Source: Pseudomonadota bacterium (GTDB taxonomy: Bacteria; Pseudomonadota; Gammaproteobacteria; Burkholderiales; Burkholderiaceae_C). From it: a stretch of 59,099 bases of DNA. Below, piece after piece: positions 31,987 through 40,684 of the stretch; the first letter of the stretch is position 1; each line of letters starts with the position of its first letter. The notes beneath the pieces are model-generated. The model saw nothing but the letters and a program-made list of their open reading frames with translations, made no database searches and was not told the origin of the DNA. Position numbers and translations under genes: made by a program. Location: assembly GCA_021815805.1 (NCBI GenBank), contig JAKAZQ010000015.1, positions 1-59,099 of the forward strand, in the 5' to 3' direction.

Positions 31987-32634
31987 TCAGGTGCCGATTT
32001 CGTCGAGCACGTCGTCCAGATGCCCGCTGTCGTTCCAGCCGACCAGGATCACCCGGTCGTCGCTGACCAGCAGGCGGTTGATCGCCGCATTGCGCAGCTC
32101 CCACGTGCGCGGCGCGTCCAGCTCCTGGCCGGTGGCCAGGCGGTACAGGCAGTCCAGCACGCCGCCGTGGGTGACCACGGCGACCGTCTGGCCGGGGTGG
32201 CGCGCCGCCAGGTCGAGCAGCGCGGCGCGCACGCGTTGCGCGAAGTCGAGCAGGGTCTCGCCGCCACCCGGCGCCCCCCATTGCGGATCGCGCCGGCGCC
32301 AGCGCTGGCAGTCCTGCGGATACAGGGGCTCGAGCTCGGCGAAACTGCGGCCCTCGAACCCACCGAACCCGCGTTCGCGCCAGCATGCCTGGCTGTGCAG
32401 CGGCAGCCCGCGCTGCGCGGCCAGCGCGCTGGCCGTCTGGCGCGCGCGCGTCAGGTCGCTGCTGTACACCGCGTCCAGCGTCTGCCCGGCGAGCGCGCGC
32501 GCCAGCGCGTCGGCCTGCGCCAGCCCGCGTCGATTCAGCGCAATGTCGGTGTGCCCCTGCAGGCGCGCACCGACGTTCCATTCGGTTTCGCCATGCCGTA
32601 TGCAAAGCAGCAGCGTGGAGTCGTCGTGCGCCAT
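31987..32634 (-). CDS. Histidine phosphatase (phosphoglycerate mutase-like) family protein
   Basis: A 215-residue branch-1 histidine phosphatase. The phosphohistidine motif is LLCIRHGETEWN near residue 12. AVYSSDLTRARQTA, the acid/base glutamate in ERGFGGFEGRSFAEL and the second histidine in VAVVTHGGVLDCLYRLA complete the site. Family members include GpmB and CobC-type phosphatases; the substrate cannot be assigned. The first ATG with homology is at 32634; the longer frame shadows the transporter. A 6-bp hairpin (31979-31995) overlaps its stop codon. Confidence 0.82.
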   Translation of the reverse strand: MAHDDSTLLLCIRHGETEWNVGARLQGHTDIALNRRGLAQADALARALAGQTLDAVYSSDLTRARQTASALAAQRGLPLHSQACWRERGFGGFEGRSFAELEPLYPQDCQRWRRRDPQWGAPGGGETLLDFAQRVRAALLDLAARHPGQTVAVVTHGGVLDCLYRLATGQELDAPRTWELRNAAINRLLVSDDRVILVGWNDSGHLDDVLDEIGT

Positions 32635-32678
32635 GGCTGCATGGTAGCGACCGCGCGGCACGCCGATACGCCGCCCCT

Positions 32679-34277
32679 TCAGTGGGCGGCGCTGGCGTCG
32701 ACCGCGGCGGCGCCGTGTGTCGGCCTGACCAGCCAGACCAGCACGATGAGCCCGAGGAACAGCCACGCGCTGAGCCGGAACATCTCGTCCACCGCGATGG
32801 TGTAGGCCTGTTGCTGGATCAGCCCGTCGAGCAGCCCGAGCGCCTGCTGGTGCGCCAGGCCCAGGCCCTGCGCCAGGTGCAGCGCGGCGTCGGCCGCCGG
32901 GTTGCCCTGGTAGATGTGCGCGACCAATTGCGCGTGGTGCAGCGTGGCGCGATCCACCCACCACGTGGTGTAGATGGAGGTGCCGAAGGAGCCCGCGGTG
33001 ATGCGCGCGAAATTCGACAGCCCGGACGCCGCGGGGATGCGATGCGGTTGCAGTCCGCCGAGGATGATCGCCAGCAGCGGAATGAAGAACATCGCGGTGG
33101 CGATGCCCTGCACCACCGTGGGCAGCGAGTACTCCCAGTACGTGTCGCCGATGGTGAAGCGCGAGCGCATCCAGAACACCAGCGCGAACACGGCGAACGA
33201 GATCGTGGTGAGCCAGCGCGTGTCGACGACCTGCACGTAGCGCCCGATGACGGGCGACATCGCCAGCGCGAACAGACCCACCCAGGCCAGCACCTCGCCG
33301 GCATTCGTCGCCGTGTAGCCGACGAACTCCTGCAGCCACAGCGGCAACAGCACGAGGGAGCCGAAGAACATGCCGTAGGCCAGCGCCAGCATGATGGTCC
33401 CGATGGTGAAGTTCGGGATCCTGAACAGGCTGAGGTCGACCACCGGATGCTCATCGTGCAGTTCCCAGATCAGGAACAGCACGAAACCCACGAATGCCGC
33501 GACCGCCAGCGCAACGATGGTGCGCGAGCTGAACCAGTCGAGCTCCTGGCCCTTGTCCAGCATGATCTGCAAGGCCCCGACCCAGACCACCAGCAGGCCC
33601 AGGCCGGTCCAGTCGATGGGCAGCTTGCGCGTCGGTGTCTCGCGCTCGCGGTACAGGGTCAGCGTGACGCCGGCGCAGATCATGCCCACCGGCACGTTGA
33701 TGTAGAAAATCCAGGGCCACGAGATGTTGTCGGTGATCCAGCCACCCAGCAGCGGCCCGGTGATCGGCGCCACCAGGGTGGTCATCGACCACATCGCGAG
33801 CGCCGTGCCCGCGCGCTTGGGCGAGTAGCTCGACAGCAGCAGGGTCTGCGACAGCGGGATCATCGGCCCTGCCGACGCGCCCTGCAGCACGCGGAACAGG
33901 ATCAGCACGCCCAGGCTCGTCGCCTGGCCGCAGAGAAACGAGAACAGCGTGAACAGCAGGATGCTGGTCACGAACACCTTGACCGCGCCGAAGCGCTGGG
34001 TCACGAAGCCGGTCAGCGGCACCGCGATGGCGTTGGCCACCGCGAACGACGTGATCACCCAGGTGCCCTGCGACGAACTCACCCCCAGGTCGCCGGCGAT
34101 GGCGGGCAGCGAGACGTTGGCGATCGAGGTGTCGAGCACGTTCATGAACGTGGCCAGGCTCAGCGCCAGCGTGCCCAGCACCAGCGCCGTGCCGGCCAGC
34201 GGGCGCATGTGCGGCGGCACGTCGGGCTCCGGCGTGGCGCCGGCGGCGGCCTCTTCAATCACCGTGATGTCGCTCAT
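32679..34277 (-). CDS. emrB: DHA2-family multidrug efflux transporter (EmrB-like)
   Basis: A 532-residue inner-membrane proton antiporter with 14 predicted helices. DHA2 signatures: ATFMNVLDTSIANVSLPAIA (helix 1, motif D1), SSSQGTWVITSFAVANAIAV, FRVLQGASAGPMIPLSQTL (motif near helix 4-5) and GPLLGGWITDNISWPWIFYI (motif C). It works with the adaptor EmrA and an outer-membrane channel, both encoded upstream in the same operon, to pump hydrophobic drugs or metabolites across the envelope. The stop is followed by a phosphatase gene that may be cotranscribed. Confidence 0.92.
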   Translation of the reverse strand: MSDITVIEEAAAGATPEPDVPPHMRPLAGTALVLGTLALSLATFMNVLDTSIANVSLPAIAGDLGVSSSQGTWVITSFAVANAIAVPLTGFVTQRFGAVKVFVTSILLFTLFSFLCGQATSLGVLILFRVLQGASAGPMIPLSQTLLLSSYSPKRAGTALAMWSMTTLVAPITGPLLGGWITDNISWPWIFYINVPVGMICAGVTLTLYRERETPTRKLPIDWTGLGLLVVWVGALQIMLDKGQELDWFSSRTIVALAVAAFVGFVLFLIWELHDEHPVVDLSLFRIPNFTIGTIMLALAYGMFFGSLVLLPLWLQEFVGYTATNAGEVLAWVGLFALAMSPVIGRYVQVVDTRWLTTISFAVFALVFWMRSRFTIGDTYWEYSLPTVVQGIATAMFFIPLLAIILGGLQPHRIPAASGLSNFARITAGSFGTSIYTTWWVDRATLHHAQLVAHIYQGNPAADAALHLAQGLGLAHQQALGLLDGLIQQQAYTIAVDEMFRLSAWLFLGLIVLVWLVRPTHGAAAVDASAAH

Positions 34278-34304
34278 GCCCGGGCTCCGCGCGGTACGCC
34301 CGGA

Positions 34305-35627
34305 TCAACGACGACCATGGCGCGGCGCCGCGCCGTGCGCCCGGCGCAGCGGCCGGACATGGCGTGCGACGCCATGCCCGAGCCCGACTTCGGCCGCCGG
34401 CATGCCGCCGACGTTCGCGGCGATGATGCGTGCGACCAGCGCGTCGGCCTTGGCCCAGTTGGCGGCGTACATGTCGGTCTGCGCCACCGGTCGGTTCGGG
34501 CTCAGGCCCAGCACCGGAGTCCCCGAGTGGTCGCGGATGTCCACCGTGACCTCGGTGGACAGCCCGACGCGCAGCGGATGCCGCTGCAGTTGCGCCGGGT
34601 CGAGCTGGATGCGCACGGGCAGGCGTTGCACCACCTTGATCCAGTTGCCGGTCGCATTCTGCGCCGGCAGCAGCGCGAAGGCCGAGCCGCTGCCGGCGGA
34701 AATCCCCACCACCTTGCCGCGGTACGTGACATGGCTGCCGTAGATGTCGGCAACCACGCGCGCCGGCTGGCCGATGCGCAGGTCACGCAACTGGGTCTCC
34801 TTGAAGTTGGCGTCGACCCAGACCTTGTTCAGCGGCACCACGGTCATCAGCGGCATGCCCGGCGGCACGCGCTGGCCGAGTTGCACGGTGCGCCGCGCCA
34901 CCACGCCGCTCAGCGGCGCCACGATGTCCGTGCGCTCGAGCGCAAGGTAGGCCTCGCGCACGCGCGCCGCGGCCAGGCGCACCGTCGGGTTGTGGGCCAG
35001 CACCGTGCCGGCCGTCTGCGCCCGGCTGGCCGCGACCTCGGCGCGCGCCGCCTGCACCGCGCTCTGGGCCGTGCGCAGCACGCTGCGCGCGCCCTGCACC
35101 GCGAGTTGCGACTGGCGCAGTTCCTCGGCCCCCACCGCCCCCGTGCCGGCGAGCTTGCGGCGGCGCCGCAGCGCGTCCTCGGCCTTCGCCAGGTTGGCGC
35201 GGGCGCTCGCCACGTCGGTTTGCCGCACCTCGACCTGCGACTCCAGCGCGGCGGTCTGGGCGTAGGTCACGCGCAGGCCGCGCACCGCCCGACCGAGTTG
35301 CGCCTCGGCCTGCTGCAACGCCACGCGGGCGTCGGCGCCGTCCAGGCGCACCAGGGTCTGTCCGGCATGCACGACCTGCGTGTCGTCGGCGTAGATCGCG
35401 GTCACCGTTCCGCCGACCTGCGGCGTGACCTGCACGAGGTTGCCGCCGACGTAGGCATCGTCGGTGTTGACCTCGCGCATCGACAGCCAGTACTGGTAGC
35501 CGACGTAGACGACGCCGAGCACGACGAAGATCGCGATCGCCGTGAGCATCAACTTGCGGCGGCGCGCCGAGCGGGCGTCGCCGTCGGCCTTCGGGTTCGT
35601 GTTCTGCGCTTGCGGATTGGCGCTCAT
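34305..35627 (-). CDS. emrA: Membrane-fusion adaptor of efflux pump (EmrA-like)
   Basis: A 440-residue HlyD-family periplasmic adaptor. One N-terminal membrane anchor (about 27-46, LTAIAIFVVLGVVYVGYQYW) is followed by the biotinyl-lipoyl half motif NTDDAYVGGNLVQVTPQVGG, a long coiled coil (about 110-215) and the second lipoyl half DIVAPLSGVVARRTVQLGQR, then the beta-barrel (VWVDANFKETQLRDLRIGQP). It bridges EmrB and the outer-membrane channel. The C-terminal 50 residues, rich in Arg/His, exceed the usual family end. It is 27 bases before emrB. Confidence 0.92.
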   Translation of the reverse strand: MSANPQAQNTNPKADGDARSARRRKLMLTAIAIFVVLGVVYVGYQYWLSMREVNTDDAYVGGNLVQVTPQVGGTVTAIYADDTQVVHAGQTLVRLDGADARVALQQAEAQLGRAVRGLRVTYAQTAALESQVEVRQTDVASARANLAKAEDALRRRRKLAGTGAVGAEELRQSQLAVQGARSVLRTAQSAVQAARAEVAASRAQTAGTVLAHNPTVRLAAARVREAYLALERTDIVAPLSGVVARRTVQLGQRVPPGMPLMTVVPLNKVWVDANFKETQLRDLRIGQPARVVADIYGSHVTYRGKVVGISAGSGSAFALLPAQNATGNWIKVVQRLPVRIQLDPAQLQRHPLRVGLSTEVTVDIRDHSGTPVLGLSPNRPVAQTDMYAANWAKADALVARIIAANVGGMPAAEVGLGHGVARHVRPLRRAHGAAPRHGRR

Positions 35628-35675
35628 GCAAAGCTCCGTGGAATGGCGGGTTTGTTGTCGGGGTTGTCGGCAGGC

Positions 35676-37151
35676 TCAGCGCGCGGCGGCCGGCCGCGCC
35701 GGCGCGGCGCTGCCGTATCCGCCGCCGAGGGCGCGGATCAGCGCCACGTCGTCGACCAGGGCCTGGGTCTTCAGCTCGCTGCCGAGCTGGCGCAGCTGCA
35801 GCACCGGATCCTGGGCCTGCAGCACCATCAGCTCGTTGCCCAGCCCGGCGGCGAAGCGCTCGCGTACCAGCCGATGGGCCTGGCGGGCCAGTCGCAGCGC
35901 CTTGCGCTGCTGCGCGATCTGCGCCTGCGCCGAACGCCGCTGGGCGATCGCGTCGGCGACCTCGCGCACGGCGTCGACCAGGGTCGCGTTGTACTGGTCG
36001 ACGGCCGCGTCGGCGCCGGCGTTGGCGGCGCGCAGGTTGGCGCGCAGCGCTCCGCCTTCGAAGATCGGCAGGCTCAGCGCCGGCCCGACGCCCCAGGTGC
36101 GACTGGCGACGTTGAGGAACTGGCTCCAGCCGAGCGCGTCCAGCCCGACGAAGGCGGTGAGGTTGATGTCCGGGTAGAAGCTGGCGCGCGCCACATCGAC
36201 CGAGGCCAGCGCGCTCTGCACCTGCCAGCGCGCGGCCACGACGTCGGGACGGCGCCCGATCAGGTTGGCCGGCAGCTGCCGGGGAAGCCCTGGCAGCGGC
36301 ACGGCATGCAGTTCGGGACGCAGGCCGGCGGTGGCCTGCGGGCCGGCGCCGACCAGCGCGGCGAGCGCATCGCGAGCCTGCTGCTGCGCCTGGCGATTGG
36401 CCTCGATGCGCACGCGCAGCTGCGGGATGCGCGCCTGCACCTGGCGCTGCTGCACGGTGTTGTCCAGGCCCGCGGCGGCGCGCTGATCGACCAGGCGCAC
36501 CACGCTCTGGCGCTGCCGCAGCATGTCGTGCAGCACGCGGCCCTGCGCCACCAGCCCGGCGAGCTCGAAATAGGCACGCGCCACGTCGCTGGTGATGACC
36601 ACCCTGGCAGCCTGGGCCTGCGCCGCGGCGGCGCGCGCCTCGCCGACGGCGGCACGCAGGCGGGCGCGGTTGCGCCCGAAGAAGTCGAGTTCGTAGCCGC
36701 CCTGCAGGGCCGCCTGGTTCTCGGTAAACACCATGCCGCCCAGCGGCGGCGGGAAGATGCCGTACTCGCTCAGGCGCTCGTGGTTCGAACTCGCGCCCAG
36801 GCCCAGATGCGGCAGCAGCGCGGCATGCGCCACGCCGCGCGCCGCCTGGGCCTGCCGCTCACGCGCCTGCGCCTGGCGCAGATCGGGATTGCCGGCCAGC
36901 GCCTGGCGCTCGAGGCGGTCGAGATCGGGGTCGCGAAAACTCTGCCACCAGTTCTCGGCGGGAAACACCGCCGCATGGCGCAGGCCGAGCTGGCTCGGCT
37001 GCAGCATGCGCGCGTCGGGCTTGGCGGAGCCGGGCATGGCGCAGCCGCCGAGCAGGGCGAGCAGCCCGGACAGCGCGGCCAGGCGCCAGCCCGGGCGGCC
37101 GCCGGCGCGTCGCGGCGAGGCGGGAATTCGGGACGAATGCGGGAGGTTCAT
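35676..37151 (-). CDS. Outer-membrane efflux lipoprotein (NodT/OprM family)
   Basis: A 491-residue TolC-like channel. A signal peptide ends in a lipobox, LLGGC with Cys37, so it is acylated. Two homologous OEP repeats follow; the body shows NPDLRQAQARERQAQAARG, GYELDFFGRNRARLRAAVGE, NLIGRRPDVVAARWQVQSAL and LSLPIFEGGALRANLRAANA, all typical of NodT. It supplies the exit duct for the EmrAB pump. Its ATG overlaps the marR stop as ATGA, which puts it under the regulator's transcript. Confidence 0.9.
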   Translation of the reverse strand: MNLPHSSRIPASPRRAGGRPGWRLAALSGLLALLGGCAMPGSAKPDARMLQPSQLGLRHAAVFPAENWWQSFRDPDLDRLERQALAGNPDLRQAQARERQAQAARGVAHAALLPHLGLGASSNHERLSEYGIFPPPLGGMVFTENQAALQGGYELDFFGRNRARLRAAVGEARAAAAQAQAARVVITSDVARAYFELAGLVAQGRVLHDMLRQRQSVVRLVDQRAAAGLDNTVQQRQVQARIPQLRVRIEANRQAQQQARDALAALVGAGPQATAGLRPELHAVPLPGLPRQLPANLIGRRPDVVAARWQVQSALASVDVARASFYPDINLTAFVGLDALGWSQFLNVASRTWGVGPALSLPIFEGGALRANLRAANAGADAAVDQYNATLVDAVREVADAIAQRRSAQAQIAQQRKALRLARQAHRLVRERFAAGLGNELMVLQAQDPVLQLRQLGSELKTQALVDDVALIRALGGGYGSAAPARPAAAR

Positions 37152-37684
37152 GGTTGAGGGTTGTCGCAAGGGGCCGCGGCATCGCCGCAGGGGCTGCCGT
37201 TGCCCACGAAACGCTTCAGGAGTTCCAGCAGGAGCTGGAACTCCTGGGCAGAAAAACCGCGCAATTGCTGGTTCAGCACGTCGGCCAGGCGATGCGGAAT
37301 GTGCGCCGCGACCTCTTCGCCACGCGGCGTCAGGTGCACGTGCACGACGCGCCGGTCCTGCGTGCTGCGCTCGCGCTCGATCAGCCCTTTGGCCTCGAGG
37401 CGGTCCAGCATGCGGGTCATCGCCCCGGCGTCCATGCCGGCCCCGCGCGCGCAGGCGGCCACCGTGTCGGCGCTGCCGTTGTGGATCATCCACAGAGGCC
37501 CCCACTGCATGCCCGTGAGGTCGAGATCCTGCATGGCGTGGTCGAGCCCGCGCTGCAGGACCTGGTAGGACTGCTTGATCCAGTAGCCCACCGATTGCTC
37601 GCGGCTGTACTTCGAGCCGTCGTAGAACGCAGCGGCCCGCGCATCGTGCTGCGCACCGCTGGCCGGGTTGCCGAGATCTTTCAT
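37148..37684 (-). CDS. MarR-family transcriptional repressor
   Basis: A 178-residue winged-helix regulator at the head of the efflux operon. The DNA-binding part includes GMDAGAMTRMLDRLEAKGLI and the wing ERERSTQDRRVVHVHLTPRG. Dimer helices flank it (YWIKQSYQVLQRGLDHAM; LELLKRFVG). A GTG six bases farther upstream (37690) is a possible start; the ATG at 37684 is favoured. A perfect palindrome lies 11 bases upstream of the start, so it most likely represses its own operon and is released by a pump substrate (family knowledge plus inference). Confidence 0.9.
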   Translation of the reverse strand: MKDLGNPASGAQHDARAAAFYDGSKYSREQSVGYWIKQSYQVLQRGLDHAMQDLDLTGMQWGPLWMIHNGSADTVAACARGAGMDAGAMTRMLDRLEAKGLIERERSTQDRRVVHVHLTPRGEEVAAHIPHRLADVLNQQLRGFSAQEFQLLLELLKRFVGNGSPCGDAAAPCDNPQP

Positions 37685-37694
37685 GCCCACATAC

Positions 37695-37712
37695 TATTTG
37701 CCCAGGCAAATA
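37695..37712. promoter_or_regulatory. Palindromic MarR-type operator
   Basis: Two perfect 8-base half-sites, TATTTGCC and GGCAAATA, separated by CA. It is AT-rich in a GC-rich setting and lies just before the marR start, where RNA polymerase would bind. Size and symmetry fit a MarR dimer site. Confidence 0.65.
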
Positions 37713-37781
37713 TTGTGTGCACATGGAGCTAAAACCTATCCGTCGGTGTGGCTTTTCGGGTACGCCCGTTGCGGCGCGGCG

Positions 37782-38930
37782 CTACCAGTCGTGCACCGAG
37801 AACAGCTTGCGATGCTCGCGGATCGCGTAGCGGTCGGTCATGCCCGCGATGTAGTCGGCGATCGCGCGCAGCTGGCGCGGTTCGACCTGGTACTCCAGGG
37901 GCAGCAGACGCGGCTCGGCGGCATAGGCCTCGAACAGCTCGCGCAGCACGCGCGAGGCCTTGGTGGTCGAGCGCAGCACGCGCGGATGCCGGTAGAGCGC
38001 CTTGCGCAACAGCTGCTGCAGCTGCACCAGCTGCTCGCGCACCGGAGCGCTGAAGGCCGCCAGCGGCGGCGCCTGGCGCACTTCCTCGGGGCTGGCCACC
38101 GCGGCGTCGCGGATGCGCGCCGCCGTCTGCTCGACCAGATCGGCGATCAGCGCCGAGATCATGCGGCGAATGGTCTCGGCCAGCACGCGCTTGGGCTGCA
38201 GGCCGGGATAGGCCGCGCGCACCGCGTGCAGGTGACCGCCGAAAAACGGCACCGCCTCGAGCTGCTCCAGGCTGAGCAGGCCGGAACGCATCCCGTCGTC
38301 GATGTCGTGGTTGTTGTAGGCGATCTCGTCGGCCAGATTCGCCACCTGGGCCTCCAGGCTGGGCTGGCGCCCGAGCAGGAAGCGCTCGCCGACGTCGCCG
38401 AGTCGCTCGGCGTTGCGCCGCGAACAATGCTTGAGCACGCCCTCGCGGGTCTCGAAGCACAGATTCAGGCCGTCGAAGGTGGCGTAACGCTCCTCCAGGC
38501 GGTCGACGACGCGCAACGACTGCAGGTTGTGCTCGAAACCACCGCCCGCGGGCTCACGCGCGCGCATGCAGGCCGCCAGGGCGTCCTGTCCGGCATGCCC
38601 GAAGGGGGTGTGCCCGAGGTCGTGCGCGAGCGAGATGGCCTCCGTGAGATCCTCGTCGAGGCCGAGCGCGCGCGCCACCGAGCGCGCGATCTGCGCCACC
38701 TCCAGGCTGTGCGTCAGGCGCGTGCGGAACAGATCGCCCTCGTGGTTGAGAAACACCTGGGTCTTGTATTCCAGGCGCCGGAACGCCGCGCAGTGCACGA
38801 TGCGGTCGCGATCGCGCTGGAAGTCGTTGCGGTCGCGCGGCGGCGGCTCGACATGGCGCCGCCCGCGCGAGTGCGCCGCCGAGCTGGCATAGGCGGCCGG
38901 CGCGGCCCGCGCGCCGCGCTCAGCCGGCAT
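37782..38930 (-). CDS. dgt: Deoxyguanosinetriphosphate triphosphohydrolase-like protein
   Basis: A 382-residue HD-domain enzyme. The metal site is read from [16 protein letters not shown] (His), [16 protein letters not shown] (His-Asp) and the later aspartate in [36 protein letters not shown] is a typical dGTPase family segment. It cleaves dNTPs to nucleoside plus triphosphate. Length fits the shorter, non-enterobacterial type. It overlaps the aroB end by 11 bases and closes the pil-aro transcription unit, an order often seen in betaproteobacteria. Confidence 0.88.
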   Translation of the reverse strand: MPAERGARAAPAAYASSAAHSRGRRHVEPPPRDRNDFQRDRDRIVHCAAFRRLEYKTQVFLNHEGDLFRTRLTHSLEVAQIARSVARALGLDEDLTEAISLAHDLGHTPFGHAGQDALAACMRAREPAGGGFEHNLQSLRVVDRLEERYATFDGLNLCFETREGVLKHCSRRNAERLGDVGERFLLGRQPSLEAQVANLADEIAYNNHDIDDGMRSGLLSLEQLEAVPFFGGHLHAVRAAYPGLQPKRVLAETIRRMISALIADLVEQTAARIRDAAVASPEEVRQAPPLAAFSAPVREQLVQLQQLLRKALYRHPRVLRSTTKASRVLRELFEAYAAEPRLLPLEYQVEPRQLRAIADYIAGMTDRYAIREHRKLFSVHDW

Positions 38931-40017
38931 GCGCCAGCGCCCCGTGCGCCTGCAGCGCCGCCGCCGCGGCGGCATCCGGCAGACTGCGCAGCAACGCCGC
39001 GCCGAGGCCGGCGAGCAGCACGTAGCGCACCTCCCCTGCCTCGGCCTTCTTGTCCACGCGCATGAGTTCCAGATAACGCGCCACCGGCAGTTGCGGCACG
39101 CGCAACGGCAGGCCGGCGGCCTGCACCAGCGCGCGCAGGCGGCGCGCCGCGTCGGCGTCGATCAGGCCCTGCGCCAGCGACAACTCGGCGGCCACCACCA
39201 TGCCGGCGCCCACCGCCTCGCCGTGCAGCCAGTTGCCGTAACCCATGGCCGCCTCGACGGCGTGGCCGAAGGTGTGCCCGAAATTGAGCATGGCGCGCGC
39301 GCCGCTCTCGGTCTCGTCGCGCGCGACGACGTCGGCCTTGATCTCGCAGCAGCGACGCACCGCGTGCGCCACTGCCTGCGGGTCGAGAGCGCGCAGCGCT
39401 GGCATGTTGTGCTCCAGCCAGCCGAAGAACCCGGCGTCGGCGATCGCGCCGTGCTTGATGACCTCGGCCAACCCGGCGCTGAGTTCGCGCGCCGGCAGGG
39501 TGCGCAGCACGTCGACATCGGCCACCACCAGACGCGGCTGGTGAAAGGCCCCGATCATGTTCTTGCCCGCCGGATGGTTGATGCCGGTCTTGCCGCCGAC
39601 CGACGAATCGACCTGGGCCAGCAGGGTCGTCGGAACCTGCACGAAATCGACGCCGCGCATGTAACAGGCGGCCGCGAACCCGGTCATGTCCCCGACCACG
39701 CCGCCGCCCAGCGCGAACAGCACGCTGCGGCGGTCGCAGCGCTCCTGCAGCAGCGTGTCGAACACCTGGTTGAGGGTGCGCCAGTCCTTGTAGGACTCGC
39801 CGTCCGGCAGCACGCAATGCAGGACCCGCGCGAACTGGCCGCGCAACGCCTGGCTCAGCGTCTCCAGGTACAGCGGCGCCACCGTGGTGTTGCTGACCAC
39901 CAGCGCGCTGGCGCGCGCACGCGCGCAGCCGGCGAAACTCTCCGGCGCGCGCAGCAGGCCGCTGCCGATGAGGATGTCATAGGAGCGCGAACCGAGTTCG
40001 ACGCGAACACTGGCCAT
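38920..40017 (-). CDS. aroB: 3-dehydroquinate synthase
   Basis: A 365-residue enzyme, second step of the shikimate pathway. NAD-binding [19 protein letters not shown], substrate loop [18 protein letters not shown], and metal ligands in [28 protein letters not shown] and [11 protein letters not shown] are all intact. Start MASVRVELG at 40017; the 12-codon extension is unconserved. aroK lies 78 bases upstream, the common aroKB pair. Confidence 0.95.
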   Translation of the reverse strand: MASVRVELGSRSYDILIGSGLLRAPESFAGCARARASALVVSNTTVAPLYLETLSQALRGQFARVLHCVLPDGESYKDWRTLNQVFDTLLQERCDRRSVLFALGGGVVGDMTGFAAACYMRGVDFVQVPTTLLAQVDSSVGGKTGINHPAGKNMIGAFHQPRLVVADVDVLRTLPARELSAGLAEVIKHGAIADAGFFGWLEHNMPALRALDPQAVAHAVRRCCEIKADVVARDETESGARAMLNFGHTFGHAVEAAMGYGNWLHGEAVGAGMVVAAELSLAQGLIDADAARRLRALVQAAGLPLRVPQLPVARYLELMRVDKKAEAGEVRYVLLAGLGAALLRSLPDAAAAAALQAHGALAHAG

Positions 40018-40095
40018 GGGCTCGTTGCCTCGTGCGACGGGGGAAATCCGCATTGTAGAAGCCGGTTCGCGCGCGCCGGCCGGGCCGCGGCGAGC

Positions 40096-40638
40096 TCAGC
40101 CGCCGCCCGGATCGAGCACGCCGGCGAGTTCGAGCTGGGCCAGCACCAGTTGGGTCAGCATGGCCGGCGACGGACGACCGGTCTCGATGACGAAATGCGC
40201 CACCTCGCGGTACAGCGGGTCGCGCTGTCGGTACAGCTCGCGCAGGCGCACCCGCGGATCGACGCCGCGCAGCAGCGGCCTGGCGCGATCGTTGCGCATG
40301 CGATGGGCGAGTTCGTCCGGACTGGCACGCAGGTAGACCACGCTGCCGCGCTCGTGCAGCAGGCGCCGGCTGGGCGCGCGCAGCACCGCGCCGCCGCCGG
40401 TCGCCAGCACGATCCCGGGCTGCCCGGTGAGTTCCTCGATCAGCTGTTGCTCGAGATCGCGGAACGCGGGCTCGCCGGCCTCGGCGAAGATCTCGCTGAC
40501 GCTCATGCCGCGGCGCCGCTCGATCTCGTGGTCGCTGTCGACGAAACGCAGGCCGGCACGATGCGCCAGCGAGCGCCCGACGGTGCTCTTGCCGGCCCCC
40601 ATCAGGCCGACCAGGAACACGCTGCGCTGGAAAGCCAT
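40096..40638 (-). CDS. aroK: Shikimate kinase
   Basis: A 180-residue P-loop kinase phosphorylating shikimate. Walker A is [16 protein letters not shown], the substrate-binding [18 protein letters not shown] follows with its Asp-x-Asp, then [11 protein letters not shown], and the lid [11 protein letters not shown] with the conserved arginines. It begins at [11 protein letters not shown], 46 bases after the pilQ stop, with a 32-bp palindrome between the two. Confidence 0.95.
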   Translation of the reverse strand: MAFQRSVFLVGLMGAGKSTVGRSLAHRAGLRFVDSDHEIERRRGMSVSEIFAEAGEPAFRDLEQQLIEELTGQPGIVLATGGGAVLRAPSRRLLHERGSVVYLRASPDELAHRMRNDRARPLLRGVDPRVRLRELYRQRDPLYREVAHFVIETGRPSPAMLTQLVLAQLELAGVLDPGGG

Positions 40639-40651
40639 GGACGGGGAGCCA

Positions 40652-40683
40652 CCAGGCAACCGCGCCGCGGCGCGGTTGCCTGG
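40652..40683. repeat. 32-bp perfect palindrome between pilQ and aroK
   Basis: The half-site CCAGGCAACCGCGCCG is followed at once by its exact reverse complement. It starts one base after the pilQ stop codon and ends 13 bases before the aroK start. As RNA it would fold to a very stable hairpin. No T-run follows, so it may be a Rho-independent-like attenuator, an mRNA 3' stabiliser for pil transcripts, or a protein site. Confidence 0.6.
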
Positions 40684-40684
40684 C

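Noticed and set aside
32385..37157. 1590-residue plus-strand ORF
   Set aside because: It runs antisense to the phosphatase and the whole marR-OMP-emrA-emrB operon and is rich in Arg, His and Gln, the mark of a high-GC shadow frame. The minus-strand genes have clear motifs.
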